From IMG/VR virus record IMGVR_UViG_3300022752_000063, positions 1 to 64,000 of that record: a stretch of 64,000 bases of DNA. One strand, written 5' to 3'. Positions 14,821 through 24,642 of this stretch are shown here, piece by piece (position 1 is the first letter of the stretch; the number at the start of each line of letters is the position of its first letter). Source of the stretch: a virus. A model generated the notes under the pieces. That model did no database searches, had not been told where the DNA came from, and was given only the letters and a program-made list of their open reading frames with translations. The position numbers were made by a program, and so were the translations under genes.

Positions 14821-15247
14821 ACTCGAGGATCAATAGTGCATCCGCCGTGGACAATGTCACGCTTAAATTTGGAAATCTTCTTTGTGCTTCCGCTTTCAGT
14901 TTGTTCTTCCATTCGCTCTTGCTTGCCATTCCTTTGCTGTTCCCCAAGCTCAAAGCCTTTTGCCAAGCTTGTGGTCGCACCATTTCAATTCTGTAACCGA
15001 GGGTCATCGCCACACCCAATATAAAACCAAAGCCACGACCAAAGTTAAACATCGCCGAGCCCGGGCTCCCTGCTCCACCCACGTAGCCACCGACCTGCTC
15101 GATCACAATAACGTCGTGATAAGTCCGAAGATTCTTGAGTTTAGCCAACACGTCCCCTTCAGTCTCAGGCATCTTGATCGCGTCGACCATGCCGTTAATA
15201 GTTACGGAAGCGATACCTCCGCTGGCCCCGGGATCAATAGCTACCAT
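14747..15247 (-). CDS. RuvC-like Holliday junction resolvase, 166 aa
   Basis: RNase H-fold signatures: MVAIDPGASGG (Asp5), VIVIEQVGG (Glu50), and LSTADALLILEYGRHH (Asp136). The last 25 residues are read across the start of the helicase gene. Such phage enzymes resolve branched DNA before packaging, which fits its place beside the terminase. It diverges from the large terminase across only 58 bases. Confidence 0.85.
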   Translation of the reverse strand: MVAIDPGASGGIASVTINGMVDAIKMPETEGDVLAKLKNLRTYHDVIVIEQVGGYVGGAGSPGSAMFNFGRGFGFILGVAMTLGYRIEMVRPQAWQKALSLGNSKGMASKSEWKNKLKAEAQRRFPNLSVTLSTADALLILEYGRHHLVRVAETGSGSAITKSSDK

Positions 15248-15305
15248 TCAAATCATCTCTTATAAAAAGAGTGGATTGCCAAGGGGATTCTGTTACCATC
15301 AGGTG

Positions 15306-17003
15306 ATGTCCCAAATCGAAAAGTATGGCCGAATGTGGCCCGAAGGGGCTACAGCACTCACGATTGAATTATTGGCTTTTCGGGAAGGTTTGACTTCCGA
15401 GACGGGAGGTTTGGGGAAAGAGCAACATTTTTGGAACATTGTTGAAATGCTTTGGCCGTATCACCCAAAGAAAAACCCCACCGGCTTTCAACGCAATCCG
15501 TGGGCAGATGACCAGATTGTTGAGCTATGTAAATGGAATTACCTCGGCATCTCAGGTCCGAAGTCTTCTGCCAAGACAGAGGTAGTTGGGTTGTGGGGAT
15601 TGGTGAACTGGTACTCCGCCCCGTTTGATACGTTGGTCTTGGTAACCACCACTTCAGTTCGAGAAGCCCGTAAGCGTATGTGGGGTCGAGTCCGAGAGCG
15701 TCACATGCAAGCCAAGATCATGCCTGGAAAGTTGGTTGATTCGATGGGCAAGCTCGTATTGGAGGAAGGCAGTAGCGATCGATCCAGTATCACGCTTGTC
15801 CCCTCGGCCAAAGACAAGGAAAAGGAAGCATCCGAAAAGCTCCTAGGGTTAAAGAACAAACGGGTGTTCCTATTGATTGACGAGGCCACGGACGTATCGC
15901 CAGCTATCTTTGAAGCTACCGCTAATCTTTCCGCCAACCCATTCTTCCAATGCGTGGCATGCGGAAACTTTAATTCTGCCTACGATCCGTTTGGTCAGTT
16001 CGTGACGCCCAAGGATGGGTGGCAATCGATTACCGTGGATGAAGGTGGTTGGGAAACCAAAGACGGATTCTGCTTGCATTTGGACGGAGAAAAAACTCCG
16101 AACATCGATCACGATGACAAATGGCCGTTCTTGCTTACAACCAAAAAACTGGACGAAGATAGAAAACGACTTGGTGAGAATTCGTTGTCTTATTGGAGAT
16201 TTATTCGGTCCTTCCCTGCCCCCGCTGGTTCTGAGGAAAATATCTATAGCGAGGCTGACCTTCGAAAGTTTGAAGCTCACAAACCGGCTATGTGGGTGGG
16301 CGCTAAACAACCTATTGCTGTGGCTGGGTTTGATCCTGGGTTTACCAGTGGTGGGGATAGGTCGGTTTTATTCTTAGGAAAGTACGGAGAGACTGATGCT
16401 GGGATGACGATTCATTTTGATAAATATGTGGAATTGCAGGAAAACTCTTCTTTAAAGGATAGCCCCAGGAATTACCAGATTGCTCAGTTGTTAAAGCAAC
16501 AGTGCGAAAAGTACGGAGTTTTGCCTAAGTACTTAGCGATTGACGCTACTGGAGCCGGAGATCCCCTATGTGATATTATAGCCACCGTTTGGAGTCCATC
16601 CATTCTAAGGGTTAAGTTTTCGGAGAGACCGAGCAATCTCCCTGTGAGTAAAACCTCAAGAATTAGAGCAGATGAATCTTACGGGAACCGAGTTTCCGAG
16701 CTTTGGTATGTGGGAAGGGAGTTTTTAAGGGCTGGACAAGTACGTGGTATGACTGTGGATTTGGCTAGAGAGCTTGTGGCTAGGCAGTATAGGACAGCGG
16801 AGCGCGGTAAAATTTATGTTGAGTCCAAGAAAGATATGAAAGCTAGGTTTGGACGTTCCCCAGACATAGCAGATGCGGCTTTTCTGATGTTGGACGTATG
16901 CCGTCAAAGGGCCAATGCCGTGGCTGGGACAACTGTTGCTGGGGGCGGGAAATACAAAGATTTTCTGACTTTTGCCAAAAATGCCAGTTCTTTATATTCT
17001 TGA
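15306..17003 (+). CDS. terL: Terminase large subunit, 565 aa
   Basis: Walker A is SGPKSSAKT (83-91), Walker B VFLLIDEAT (187-195), with a coupling-type segment after it. The C-terminal nuclease begins AGFDPGFTSGGDRSVLF, with a further acidic site in AIDATGAGDPLCD and PDIADAAF near the end. The ATG at 15306 is chosen because upstream codons are the complement of ruvC. It is the ATPase and nuclease of DNA packaging; the portal gene follows. Confidence 0.93.
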   Translation: MSQIEKYGRMWPEGATALTIELLAFREGLTSETGGLGKEQHFWNIVEMLWPYHPKKNPTGFQRNPWADDQIVELCKWNYLGISGPKSSAKTEVVGLWGLVNWYSAPFDTLVLVTTTSVREARKRMWGRVRERHMQAKIMPGKLVDSMGKLVLEEGSSDRSSITLVPSAKDKEKEASEKLLGLKNKRVFLLIDEATDVSPAIFEATANLSANPFFQCVACGNFNSAYDPFGQFVTPKDGWQSITVDEGGWETKDGFCLHLDGEKTPNIDHDDKWPFLLTTKKLDEDRKRLGENSLSYWRFIRSFPAPAGSEENIYSEADLRKFEAHKPAMWVGAKQPIAVAGFDPGFTSGGDRSVLFLGKYGETDAGMTIHFDKYVELQENSSLKDSPRNYQIAQLLKQQCEKYGVLPKYLAIDATGAGDPLCDIIATVWSPSILRVKFSERPSNLPVSKTSRIRADESYGNRVSELWYVGREFLRAGQVRGMTVDLARELVARQYRTAERGKIYVESKKDMKARFGRSPDIADAAFLMLDVCRQRANAVAGTTVAGGGKYKDFLTFAKNASSLYS

Positions 17004-17038
17004 CCGTTCTCATCTAATTGAGTATCTAGGAGTTCAAC

Positions 17039-19315
17039 GTGGACCAAAATCTCGAAACGATTTCTCAATCTGGGAAAGCACCCAAATCAAGGCTTAAAGA
17101 TGCAAAAGCAGCTTATGGAATTTATCGTCACCTTCTTGACGCGGACCTTATTGCGTCCTCGCAACGTGTCAAAGTACAAGCGATGCTCGACGGTGAAGCT
17201 CCGTACAATGCCGAAACACTCAGGAATCTCGGCCAGTCTTATCGTTCGAATTTAAATTTTCTCGAAGCTCAAGCTGACTTGGAGTATGCGCTTTCAGCAT
17301 ACTCCGATCTGGTTAATGGTGTTCCTCAACTTGCCCAAGTTAAAACGGCATACGGAGATGAAAACGAAAGAGGTAACTACAACCAAATCATTAGCGAAGA
17401 GTTTGATCGGGTTTTACGTAAAGACTGGGATGAATTCTTTTATAATCAACAAAGGCTCTCGCATGAATTTGTGGCCTACGGCGTAGGCTTTGCTTTCTTT
17501 GAAGATGATACCGATTGGCGTTGGAAAGTTGCGGGTTTAAAGGATTTCTTTGTTCCTCGTGGGGTAGCCGCTTCCGATACCCGTCTTGAGTTTTGTTGTG
17601 CTCGGCGTTCCTATTATGCCCATGAACTCTATCAGTACATAAAAGATCCTAAGGTTGCCCGCGAAGTTGGGTGGGATGTGGAAGAAACCCGTCGTGCAAT
17701 TATTAACGCTGTGCCGGTGGATACCGCCGGGGTCCGTTTGGATTGGGAAGAGATCCAGACTATGTTGAAGGATAATGACCTTTCTCTGTCATACGCTCGT
17801 TCCGCTGAAATTCAGGCAGTTCATTATTACATCCGTGAGTTTGACGGAAAAATCACACACGCCATTGGGTTGCGTGACGGTTCAAATTTGAATTTCCTTT
17901 TCCGCAAAAACAGCCGTTTCGAGAACATTAACCAAGCGTTAATCTTGTTTACCTATGGGATTGGGACAAACGGAACGCTTCATTCGATTCGGGGATTGGG
18001 ATATAAGATTTATCCGCACGTTCAGGTAACTAATCGGTTACGTAACGCTATCATTGATTCGACTTTGCTCTCAACTTCGTTGATGATTCAACCCCAGACA
18101 ATGGATGATTTGGCGAATCTTACTGTTGCTTACAACGGACCGATGGCGATCATCCCCCCAAATCTTAACATCGTTGACCGTACAGAACCCAATCTTTCCA
18201 GTAATGCCCTTCCGATTGCCCAAGAATTGACTCAAGTCCGTCGGAATAATACTGGTAGTTATGCTTCTCAGGCAATTAGTTCCGCCGCCAATCAAGAACG
18301 GACGGCCACCGAAGTTAGCGCTCAGTTGGAGAAAGAGGCTGTTCTTTCTACGCAAGCACAGAATTTTTATTATGTTCCTTGGGGCAAGTTGCTAAGAGAA
18401 CAATTCCGTCGCCTTTCTAGGACGAATTGGAAAGAGGGCGAACAAGGGAGCGAAATTGCCCTTTTGTTCCACAAACGCTTGAGGGAGAGAGGAGTTCCTC
18501 CAGAAGCTCTTAAAGGTGTATACGATGTCAGTCCGCAAAAAGCGGTTGGGTACGGTAGTGCTCAAGCCCGTTTGTTGGCATACAACGAATTTATGCAGAT
18601 GTTGCCAATGCTGGACGAAACTGGTCGTGCAAATGTTATTAGGGATCGGGTTGCTGTTCGTGTGGGATATGATCAGGTTGATCGTTATGCTCCGGCCAAA
18701 ACTGTAGCCCCCCGTCTCCCAATTGATGCCAAGATTGCAGAGTTGGAAAACGATTCTATGCAAAGCGGCCGTAGCGTCACGGTTCAACCCAACGAAAACC
18801 ACGCTGTCCATTTGCAAGTCCACGCTATGGATGCCGCTCGATTTTTACAGGCTATCGAACAGAATGCCGTCCCGCAAGTTGAAGCCTTCAAATATCTTTC
18901 TTTACAGACTCCGCACATGTCACAACACATGCAAGCGATTAAGGGAGACCGTAGTCGTGAGGCTTCTTATGGTCAACTTAAGGATATTCTCAATCGCATG
19001 AATCAGGCGGTTCAATCCCTCGGCAATCAACTCGCCAAGGCTCAGCGGGAGCAACAGCAAGCAATAATGCAAGCGCAACAGCAACAGGTCGAGCAAGCGT
19101 TGAAGATGCAGATTGATGACGTGAAGGCAAAGGCTCAGGCTGAGTACGCTGCTAAATTAGCTAAAGTACAAGCAGATGCCGCAATCCAACAAGAATCCTC
19201 TAGGACTAGGTTGCGGTTGAAAGAGGAAGAAGCAAAACAACGTATGGCTCTTAGGGATGCCCAAACTGCCCAGAAACTTAGGGCAATGGCCGAAAAGAAA
19301 AAGCTTGCAAAATAA
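17039..19315 (+). CDS. Portal protein, 758 aa
   Basis: A GTG start with TAGGAG 7 bases upstream. Position directly after the large terminase and before the scaffold, size, and an alpha-beta core with a long helical C-terminus rich in Gln, Ala and Lys (about 660-758, a coiled coil or barrel extension) fit a podovirus portal. It forms the dodecameric ring at the capsid vertex through which DNA enters and leaves. Confidence 0.85.
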   Translation: MDQNLETISQSGKAPKSRLKDAKAAYGIYRHLLDADLIASSQRVKVQAMLDGEAPYNAETLRNLGQSYRSNLNFLEAQADLEYALSAYSDLVNGVPQLAQVKTAYGDENERGNYNQIISEEFDRVLRKDWDEFFYNQQRLSHEFVAYGVGFAFFEDDTDWRWKVAGLKDFFVPRGVAASDTRLEFCCARRSYYAHELYQYIKDPKVAREVGWDVEETRRAIINAVPVDTAGVRLDWEEIQTMLKDNDLSLSYARSAEIQAVHYYIREFDGKITHAIGLRDGSNLNFLFRKNSRFENINQALILFTYGIGTNGTLHSIRGLGYKIYPHVQVTNRLRNAIIDSTLLSTSLMIQPQTMDDLANLTVAYNGPMAIIPPNLNIVDRTEPNLSSNALPIAQELTQVRRNNTGSYASQAISSAANQERTATEVSAQLEKEAVLSTQAQNFYYVPWGKLLREQFRRLSRTNWKEGEQGSEIALLFHKRLRERGVPPEALKGVYDVSPQKAVGYGSAQARLLAYNEFMQMLPMLDETGRANVIRDRVAVRVGYDQVDRYAPAKTVAPRLPIDAKIAELENDSMQSGRSVTVQPNENHAVHLQVHAMDAARFLQAIEQNAVPQVEAFKYLSLQTPHMSQHMQAIKGDRSREASYGQLKDILNRMNQAVQSLGNQLAKAQREQQQAIMQAQQQQVEQALKMQIDDVKAKAQAEYAAKLAKVQADAAIQQESSRTRLRLKEEEAKQRMALRDAQTAQKLRAMAEKKKLAK

Positions 19316-19339
19316 TCTGGTTCGGCGATACACGTATCA

Positions 19340-19621
19340 ATGACATTCCAAGAATGGAGTAAGCGGGACGATTACGTAGAGCTTTGGAAAAAAACCTGGA
19401 ACGAGCCCCACATGCGGGCTGGCCTCACAGCTTTGATTCATCTTGGATTACCCCAACTAAACACCATCGCTCCCGCCAATGGTGAGGCTATTCAGCTTCG
19501 AGCAATCGCTCATTCTCGCAACGAAGGATGGTTTGCCGCTTTAAAAGCTATTGATCTTCTCAAGACTCCCAAGACTGAGCCGCAGGAGCTGCCAGCACCT
19601 TGGGAAGACGTAAACCAATAA
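19340..19621 (+). CDS. Hypothetical protein between portal and scaffold, 93 aa
   Basis: Begins MTFQEWSKRDDYVELWKKTW. All-helical, with HMRAGLTALIHLGLPQL and ending APWEDVNQ. Small proteins at this place are often head-assembly factors. I see no recognisable motif. Confidence 0.7.
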   Translation: MTFQEWSKRDDYVELWKKTWNEPHMRAGLTALIHLGLPQLNTIAPANGEAIQLRAIAHSRNEGWFAALKAIDLLKTPKTEPQELPAPWEDVNQ

Positions 19622-19639
19622 ACAATAAAGATACAAACT

Positions 19640-20932
19640 ATGGCAACAAACTCTGATATCGGATCACTCGGCGAAGCGCTCAATGCGGCTCTTGGGGATG
19701 GCGAAGCTCCTTTGGCTTCCGCTACTCCTCTTTCTCAGAACCCCGTGATTGAACAACCGGCTACTCCAGCACCTGCGCCAGTTGCCAATACAGCAGTCAC
19801 AGCTCCTGCCGAGACCCCGGTTCCTGCTACTGAGGCTCCCGTCAAAGAAGAGAAGGCTCCTGAAGCTGATTTGTCCAAGACGCCGGAGATCAAAACTCCC
19901 AGCAAGCTTATTGACTCGATGCTGACCCCTGAGGCTGAAAAGACCAAAGAAGCCCCCAAGGTTACTGGCGAACTTGCCGAAGACGAAAAACTTCCAGGCA
20001 AGGCTACTGTTTCCGCCAACTCCGCTTTTGCCGCTAAAGCTCGTGCGCTCAAAGCTGCAGAACAAGAATTGGCTACTCTTAAACAAGAGCTTGAGAAGTC
20101 TCGTAAAGCTGGAAACGCTGAAGCTTCTTCTGAAGTTCAAAGTATTAAGTCCGAGCTGGAAGAAGCTCGCAAATTGGTTTCTGATTACGAGAGTCAGCTT
20201 TCCATCGTTCGCCTTGAATCGACCCGAGAGTTCAAGCGTGTGGTTGGTGAACCCTTGGCCAAAGCTGAAAAGAATCTGGCCGACACCCTTGCCGGTTACG
20301 AAGGGTTGAACGCCAAAGACGTTATGAAAGTTTTGGAGATTAAAGACCCCGCCCAGCGAAAGGCTGAATTTAAGGATCTTATGTCTGGCGTGGATGCGAT
20401 GGATGCCTGGGCGGTTAAAACGAAGCTCGACGAGATCGAACAGCTTCGCAACAAGAAAGACGAAATGCTCAAGGAATCTCAGACTGTTCTCCAAAAGATG
20501 GAGCAGGAGGAGACTGCGTTTGAACAGGAACAGCGTCTTAAGTTTGAGCGTGAGGCTGATGTTGCGTTTGAGAATACGTGGAATCAGTTTGAAGATTCTT
20601 TTCCGATTCTCAAGCGTGGCCAGACCCCCGAATGGGACAATACCATCAAGGCTCTCCGCGACCAAGCCGTGTATCTGGATAAGCAACCCTTGGATCACCA
20701 GCAGAGGGCTACTTTGACATATCAGGCTGTTTTGTTCCCACTTGCCGTACAGGTTGTCCGAGACCTTACCGAAAAAAGCAACACTATGATTGCGGACTTA
20801 AAACAACAACTGAAGAAATATCAGGCGGCGACTCCGGGAGCTGGGGCTAGCGAAACTAATTCCGCTTCGGAGGCTTCGTTGCCCTCGAATGTAGGGTTCT
20901 TGGAAGCCCTAGAAAAATCGATTGGGCGCTAA
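19640..20932 (+). CDS. Capsid scaffolding protein, 430 aa
   Basis: Pro/Ala-rich, unstructured N-terminus (about 30-95), then long heptad-like helices rich in Lys, Glu and Gln (about 130-360), with no globular signature. This composition and the place between portal and capsid mark it as the scaffold that templates the procapsid. Its stop overlaps the next start as TAATG. Confidence 0.8.
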   Translation: MATNSDIGSLGEALNAALGDGEAPLASATPLSQNPVIEQPATPAPAPVANTAVTAPAETPVPATEAPVKEEKAPEADLSKTPEIKTPSKLIDSMLTPEAEKTKEAPKVTGELAEDEKLPGKATVSANSAFAAKARALKAAEQELATLKQELEKSRKAGNAEASSEVQSIKSELEEARKLVSDYESQLSIVRLESTREFKRVVGEPLAKAEKNLADTLAGYEGLNAKDVMKVLEIKDPAQRKAEFKDLMSGVDAMDAWAVKTKLDEIEQLRNKKDEMLKESQTVLQKMEQEETAFEQEQRLKFEREADVAFENTWNQFEDSFPILKRGQTPEWDNTIKALRDQAVYLDKQPLDHQQRATLTYQAVLFPLAVQVVRDLTEKSNTMIADLKQQLKKYQAATPGAGASETNSASEASLPSNVGFLEALEKSIGR

Positions 20933-23058
20933 TGCTAGTCGTACTGCCAGTCGGTCCACAGGATCGGGAACAGGCGGTTCGCTGGCTCAACTGGGTTGAG
21001 GAACTCGGTGGCATTGGTAGCCATCGTTTGATGGTTGCTTGTGCTAGGAGAGTACCCAATCCTACCGAGCTTAGCCGTAAATACGAACTTTACGTTCCGC
21101 ACGACGAAGATGAACGTGGTTGGCCCATGAGCCCTAATCATCTGTTCAAGAGGGTTGTACAGCATATTGCATGGGGGCCAAACCCAGAAGCTTTCTTTTG
21201 GTGCGAGCCCGATTGTATTCCTTTAATTCCCCAATGGATTGATCGTCTGGATTCGGAATATCGGGAGTGCGGTCAGTATTTTATGGGGGCAAACGTGAAA
21301 GTAGCCGGGACTCCAGAGCATATGAGTGGTAATGCTATTTACCCAAAGAATGTGATGGAACGGGCGTGGAATCTTATCCATGCAGATTTGGCTGCCTTTG
21401 ACGTAGTTGGGGCAGAACAGATTGTTGGCCAAGCCCATTGGACGAAATCAATACAACATGTCTGGCGCAAAGATCAGGGTCGTAACTTTACGTTCCCAGA
21501 TCAGGCCAGCGTCGACGCCATGGTTAGCAAAGAAGCTGTGGTATTTCATCAAAACAAGGATGGCACTTTGATTGAAAGATTGAGAGAACGTTTATTAATA
21601 GAACCGAAAGCTACGGTGAAAAAAGTAAGTAAAACAACAAAAAAGAAAAATCGGAAAATTCCGACTTTTGATTTGTTCTACACGACCTATCCAAAAGATA
21701 AACAGTGGTTTTCGTACAGTGTTCGTATTGCCAAGAAGAATTTATCAGGAATTCGTAATATTGTTGCAGTTGTCCGTGAGCAACATTTACAGGAATTTTT
21801 AGATTTAAATTTGGATGTAGTGTATAAAACTGTTCCCGATTCTTGGAATTCTACTCGTGGATATCATTGGCAACAATGGATAAAGATGAGGGCTCCGGAG
21901 TTCACAGATGCTGATTTTATTGTTCACGTTGATAGTGACACGTATTTCAAGGAGCCTGTAAATATTGAAGAGTTCTTTAAGGGGAAAAAGCCAGGATGGC
22001 TTTTTAGAAAATACTCCGAGCTCAATGTACCTTGGAAGCCAATTACGGAAAGAGTTCTTGGAAAAGAGTGTGATATTGAGTATATGCAAAGCTCCCCCTT
22101 TATCATAGGGCGAAATGTGTATGCCAAAGCCAAGGAAGTCCTTGAAGCCAATCATAAAATCACAATGGAAAAGTACATATACGATTCTGGCGTGACTGAT
22201 TGGCCTCCAGGATTCTCTGAATATAATTTTTTAGGAAATATTGCAAACGATTTTTTTAAGAACGACTATTTTTTTGTCCACGCAATAGATTCTGAAGTTC
22301 CCAAGGGATTTTCAAAAATTCATTTGTGTTGGAGTCATTCTGATTTTTCAAAACAAGTTAATCTTTTAGAGGCTATGCTCTCTGGAGAAAAAGTTCAAAA
22401 ACCCACTACTACTGGTCGCGGATTCTGGGTTCTTTCTAACGACACCCATATTTCAGAATGGGTTGTTAAATACGAAAAGCTTGATTTTGACGGTCATCTT
22501 CTCCCACATATACTTGCTTTAATTAATCCGGGAGACTCAATTATAGACGTTGGTGCTTTTATTGGTGATCATACTTACGCATATGCTCTAAAGACACATG
22601 GGGTTTATACAGGAATGGTTCACGCTTTTGAGCCAAACCCAGACGCTTTTATTTGTTTGGAAAACAACACAAAAGCTTTTTCTCATGTCAAACGGTATAA
22701 TTTTGGTCTGGGTGACCGCGAAAGTACAGCAACTCTGCTTAAAAGTGATAACGCCGGAGCTTCTATGTTAACTCCCGGTGAAGGGATTCAAATTAAAAAA
22801 CTAGACTCAATTAATATACCAAGACTCAACGGGATTAAAATTGACGCCGAGGGATTTGAATTAAAAGTTTTGATGGGTGCTGAGAAAACGATAGAGAAGT
22901 TTAAGCCTTGGTTAGTACTAGAATTCAATGAGCAAGCCCTTAAATTTAACCAAACTACTTCTAAAGATATCACTAAATGGTTGAATGATAGAGGCTATTC
23001 ACAATTTAAAGAAATTGGATCTGGTGATTTAAAAGATGTTTTCTTCAAGGTGATATAG
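20932..23058 (+). CDS. Three-domain glycosyltransferase / FkbM methyltransferase, 708 aa
   Basis: Domain 1 (about 1-215) looks like a GT-A-type nucleotide-sugar fold (MLVVLPVGPQDREQAVRW; EPDCIP near 92-97). After a Lys-rich linker (about 223-242), domain 2 (about 246-470) starts FDLFYTTYPKDKQWFS and has HVDSD (332-336) as a DxD motif, resembling DUF6492-type glycosyltransferases. Domain 3 (about 534-708) is FkbM: IIDVGAFIGDH (537-547), FEPNPDAF, and KIDAEGFELKVLMG (636 on). Domains 2 and 3 are clearly more AT-rich than domain 1 and the flanking genes, suggesting a later join. Lying between scaffold and capsid, it may modify capsid proteins or host surface sugars. Confidence 0.75.
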   Translation: MLVVLPVGPQDREQAVRWLNWVEELGGIGSHRLMVACARRVPNPTELSRKYELYVPHDEDERGWPMSPNHLFKRVVQHIAWGPNPEAFFWCEPDCIPLIPQWIDRLDSEYRECGQYFMGANVKVAGTPEHMSGNAIYPKNVMERAWNLIHADLAAFDVVGAEQIVGQAHWTKSIQHVWRKDQGRNFTFPDQASVDAMVSKEAVVFHQNKDGTLIERLRERLLIEPKATVKKVSKTTKKKNRKIPTFDLFYTTYPKDKQWFSYSVRIAKKNLSGIRNIVAVVREQHLQEFLDLNLDVVYKTVPDSWNSTRGYHWQQWIKMRAPEFTDADFIVHVDSDTYFKEPVNIEEFFKGKKPGWLFRKYSELNVPWKPITERVLGKECDIEYMQSSPFIIGRNVYAKAKEVLEANHKITMEKYIYDSGVTDWPPGFSEYNFLGNIANDFFKNDYFFVHAIDSEVPKGFSKIHLCWSHSDFSKQVNLLEAMLSGEKVQKPTTTGRGFWVLSNDTHISEWVVKYEKLDFDGHLLPHILALINPGDSIIDVGAFIGDHTYAYALKTHGVYTGMVHAFEPNPDAFICLENNTKAFSHVKRYNFGLGDRESTATLLKSDNAGASMLTPGEGIQIKKLDSINIPRLNGIKIDAEGFELKVLMGAEKTIEKFKPWLVLEFNEQALKFNQTTSKDITKWLNDRGYSQFKEIGSGDLKDVFFKVI

Positions 23059-23090
23059 ACTAGCCTGAATTATTCAGTTACCTTCAGTTT

Positions 23091-24392
23091 GTGCCAGCCT
23101 ACTTTCCCGAGAATAACAATCCGCTCCCTTTGGACACGGAGGTCCGTTCGCTCCAAAAAATCAATGGTCTTTTAAAAGGTGGCATTGGAATTTCTCTTGC
23201 TAATACTGGCGTATCGGCTGATGCTTTTGGTCGTCTTCGTACTTCCAATCCTTTTACCTTATTTGACTCTAGCCATAGGTATCGTGATAACGATCTTTGG
23301 TCCACGTCTGCTACTGGTGGTAGCGCTACCTTCAATACTAATCAAGGGCTTGTAGATCTTACAATTAACTCTACATCTGGGTCTAAAATCCTACGTGAGA
23401 CAACCAAGGTTTTTTCCTATCAACCTGGTAAATCCCTACTCATCCTTAATACTTTTGTTTTTGCCGGTGCTAAGACGAATCTCAGGCAAAGGGCTGGATA
23501 TTTTGGCACAGACAATGGTTTATATCTTCAACTTGATGGGACTACTTTAAGTTTTGTCGAGAGAAGTCTCTCTACTGGAACTACCACCACCGTCAGTCAA
23601 GCTAATTGGAATGGCGACAAATTAGATGGCTCTGGTCCTTCTGGTTTTACTCTTGATATCTCCAAAGCTCAAATTATGTGGATGGATATTGAATGGCTTG
23701 GTCTTGGAACAGTCCGTCTTGGGTTTGTAATTAACGGACAGTTTATCACTTGTCATTCTTTCCATCATGCCAATTTGATTTCTTCCACTTACATTACCAC
23801 GGCCAGTCTTCCCCTTCGTCTTGAGATTGAAAATACGGGGACAACTTCTGGTTCAAGCACCCTGAAACAAGTATGCTCTTCTGTTGTTTCAGAAGGAGGA
23901 TATCAATTGTTTGGCACTCAAAGAGCGGCTGGGACAGTAGTTACGTCCCCGTACAATATGGGAGTTGCTGGTACGTATTACCCCCTTGTGGCTATTCGTT
24001 TAAAGTCTACAAGGTTAGATTCCATAGTTATTTTGACAGCTCTATCTGTTTTGCCCGCTAGTTCTGGAAATTATAATTGGAGGGTTATGGCGTCAGGAAC
24101 TACCACAGGAGGTACTTGGGCAGACCCAGGGTCGGATAGTTCCGTTGAATATAACATCACAGGGACTAGTTTTTCCGGTGGTCGGATACTGGCTAGTGGG
24201 TTTATCAGTCAGTCTAATCAATCCAACCCGTCCGTCGATATTCTCAAAGAAGCTCTTTTTAGGTTTCAACTTGAACGCAATATATTTACCTCGACTCCTT
24301 ACGAGATAACTCTTATAGCAGCCGCCCAAACTGTTGGGGGCGGTGGTAACAATATCTTTGCTTCCATGGATTGGGAAGAGATTTCTCGGTAG
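23091..24392 (+). CDS. Phage structural protein with FGRLRTSNP motif, 433 aa
   Basis: GTG start. Residues 43-60 carry SADAFGRLRTSNPFTLFD, a segment I recognise from structural proteins of marine and environmental phages. The rest is Ser/Thr/Gly-rich beta structure, like a jelly-roll or fibre. The N-terminus (PLPLDTEVRSLQKINGLL) resembles that of the 104-aa protein at 27524. Probably a head-decoration or head-fibre protein. Confidence 0.7.
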   Translation: MPAYFPENNNPLPLDTEVRSLQKINGLLKGGIGISLANTGVSADAFGRLRTSNPFTLFDSSHRYRDNDLWSTSATGGSATFNTNQGLVDLTINSTSGSKILRETTKVFSYQPGKSLLILNTFVFAGAKTNLRQRAGYFGTDNGLYLQLDGTTLSFVERSLSTGTTTTVSQANWNGDKLDGSGPSGFTLDISKAQIMWMDIEWLGLGTVRLGFVINGQFITCHSFHHANLISSTYITTASLPLRLEIENTGTTSGSSTLKQVCSSVVSEGGYQLFGTQRAAGTVVTSPYNMGVAGTYYPLVAIRLKSTRLDSIVILTALSVLPASSGNYNWRVMASGTTTGGTWADPGSDSSVEYNITGTSFSGGRILASGFISQSNQSNPSVDILKEALFRFQLERNIFTSTPYEITLIAAAQTVGGGGNNIFASMDWEEISR

Positions 24393-24642
24393 GGACTTGA
24401 CACCCTGTTACAACTAGTTACATCAACTCTCAGTTCTTTGGCAGAGGTGTCGATGCGATGGGGCTAACCAGCCTGTGCCCCACAGGCTACGCTTAAATGA
24501 CACCGACGCGGTATCCGACGGCTAACGGGTATCTAACTATCTTTTAGGGCTTGCCGGCTCTTAAAACAAGCAACGACAAAAAGACACGCTCATCGTGTGA
24601 TGAGAAGTCTTCAGTCATTACTTCAACTAAGGAGATACTAAT
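24393..24642 (+). promoter_or_regulatory. Leader of the major capsid gene with an 8-bp hairpin
   Basis: Non-coding stretch of 250 bases. TTGACA at about 24407 could be a -35 box, but no good -10 follows at the usual distance. AGCCTGTG (24470-24477) pairs perfectly with CACAGGCT (24481-24488) around CCC. A strong ribosome site, AAGGAG, precedes the capsid ATG. The hairpin may mark mRNA processing or stabilisation for high capsid expression. Confidence 0.5.

Noticed and set aside
15248-15305. Divergent promoter between ruvC and terL
   Set aside because: TATAA-like bases and a short CTCTT/AAGAG hairpin are present, but no -35/-10 pair with proper spacing could be placed on either strand.
19664-20698. 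344-aa open frame on the minus strand across the scaffold gene
   Set aside because: Composition rich in Phe, Leu and Arg and lacking domains; it is the complement of the Lys/Glu/Ala-rich scaffold codons.
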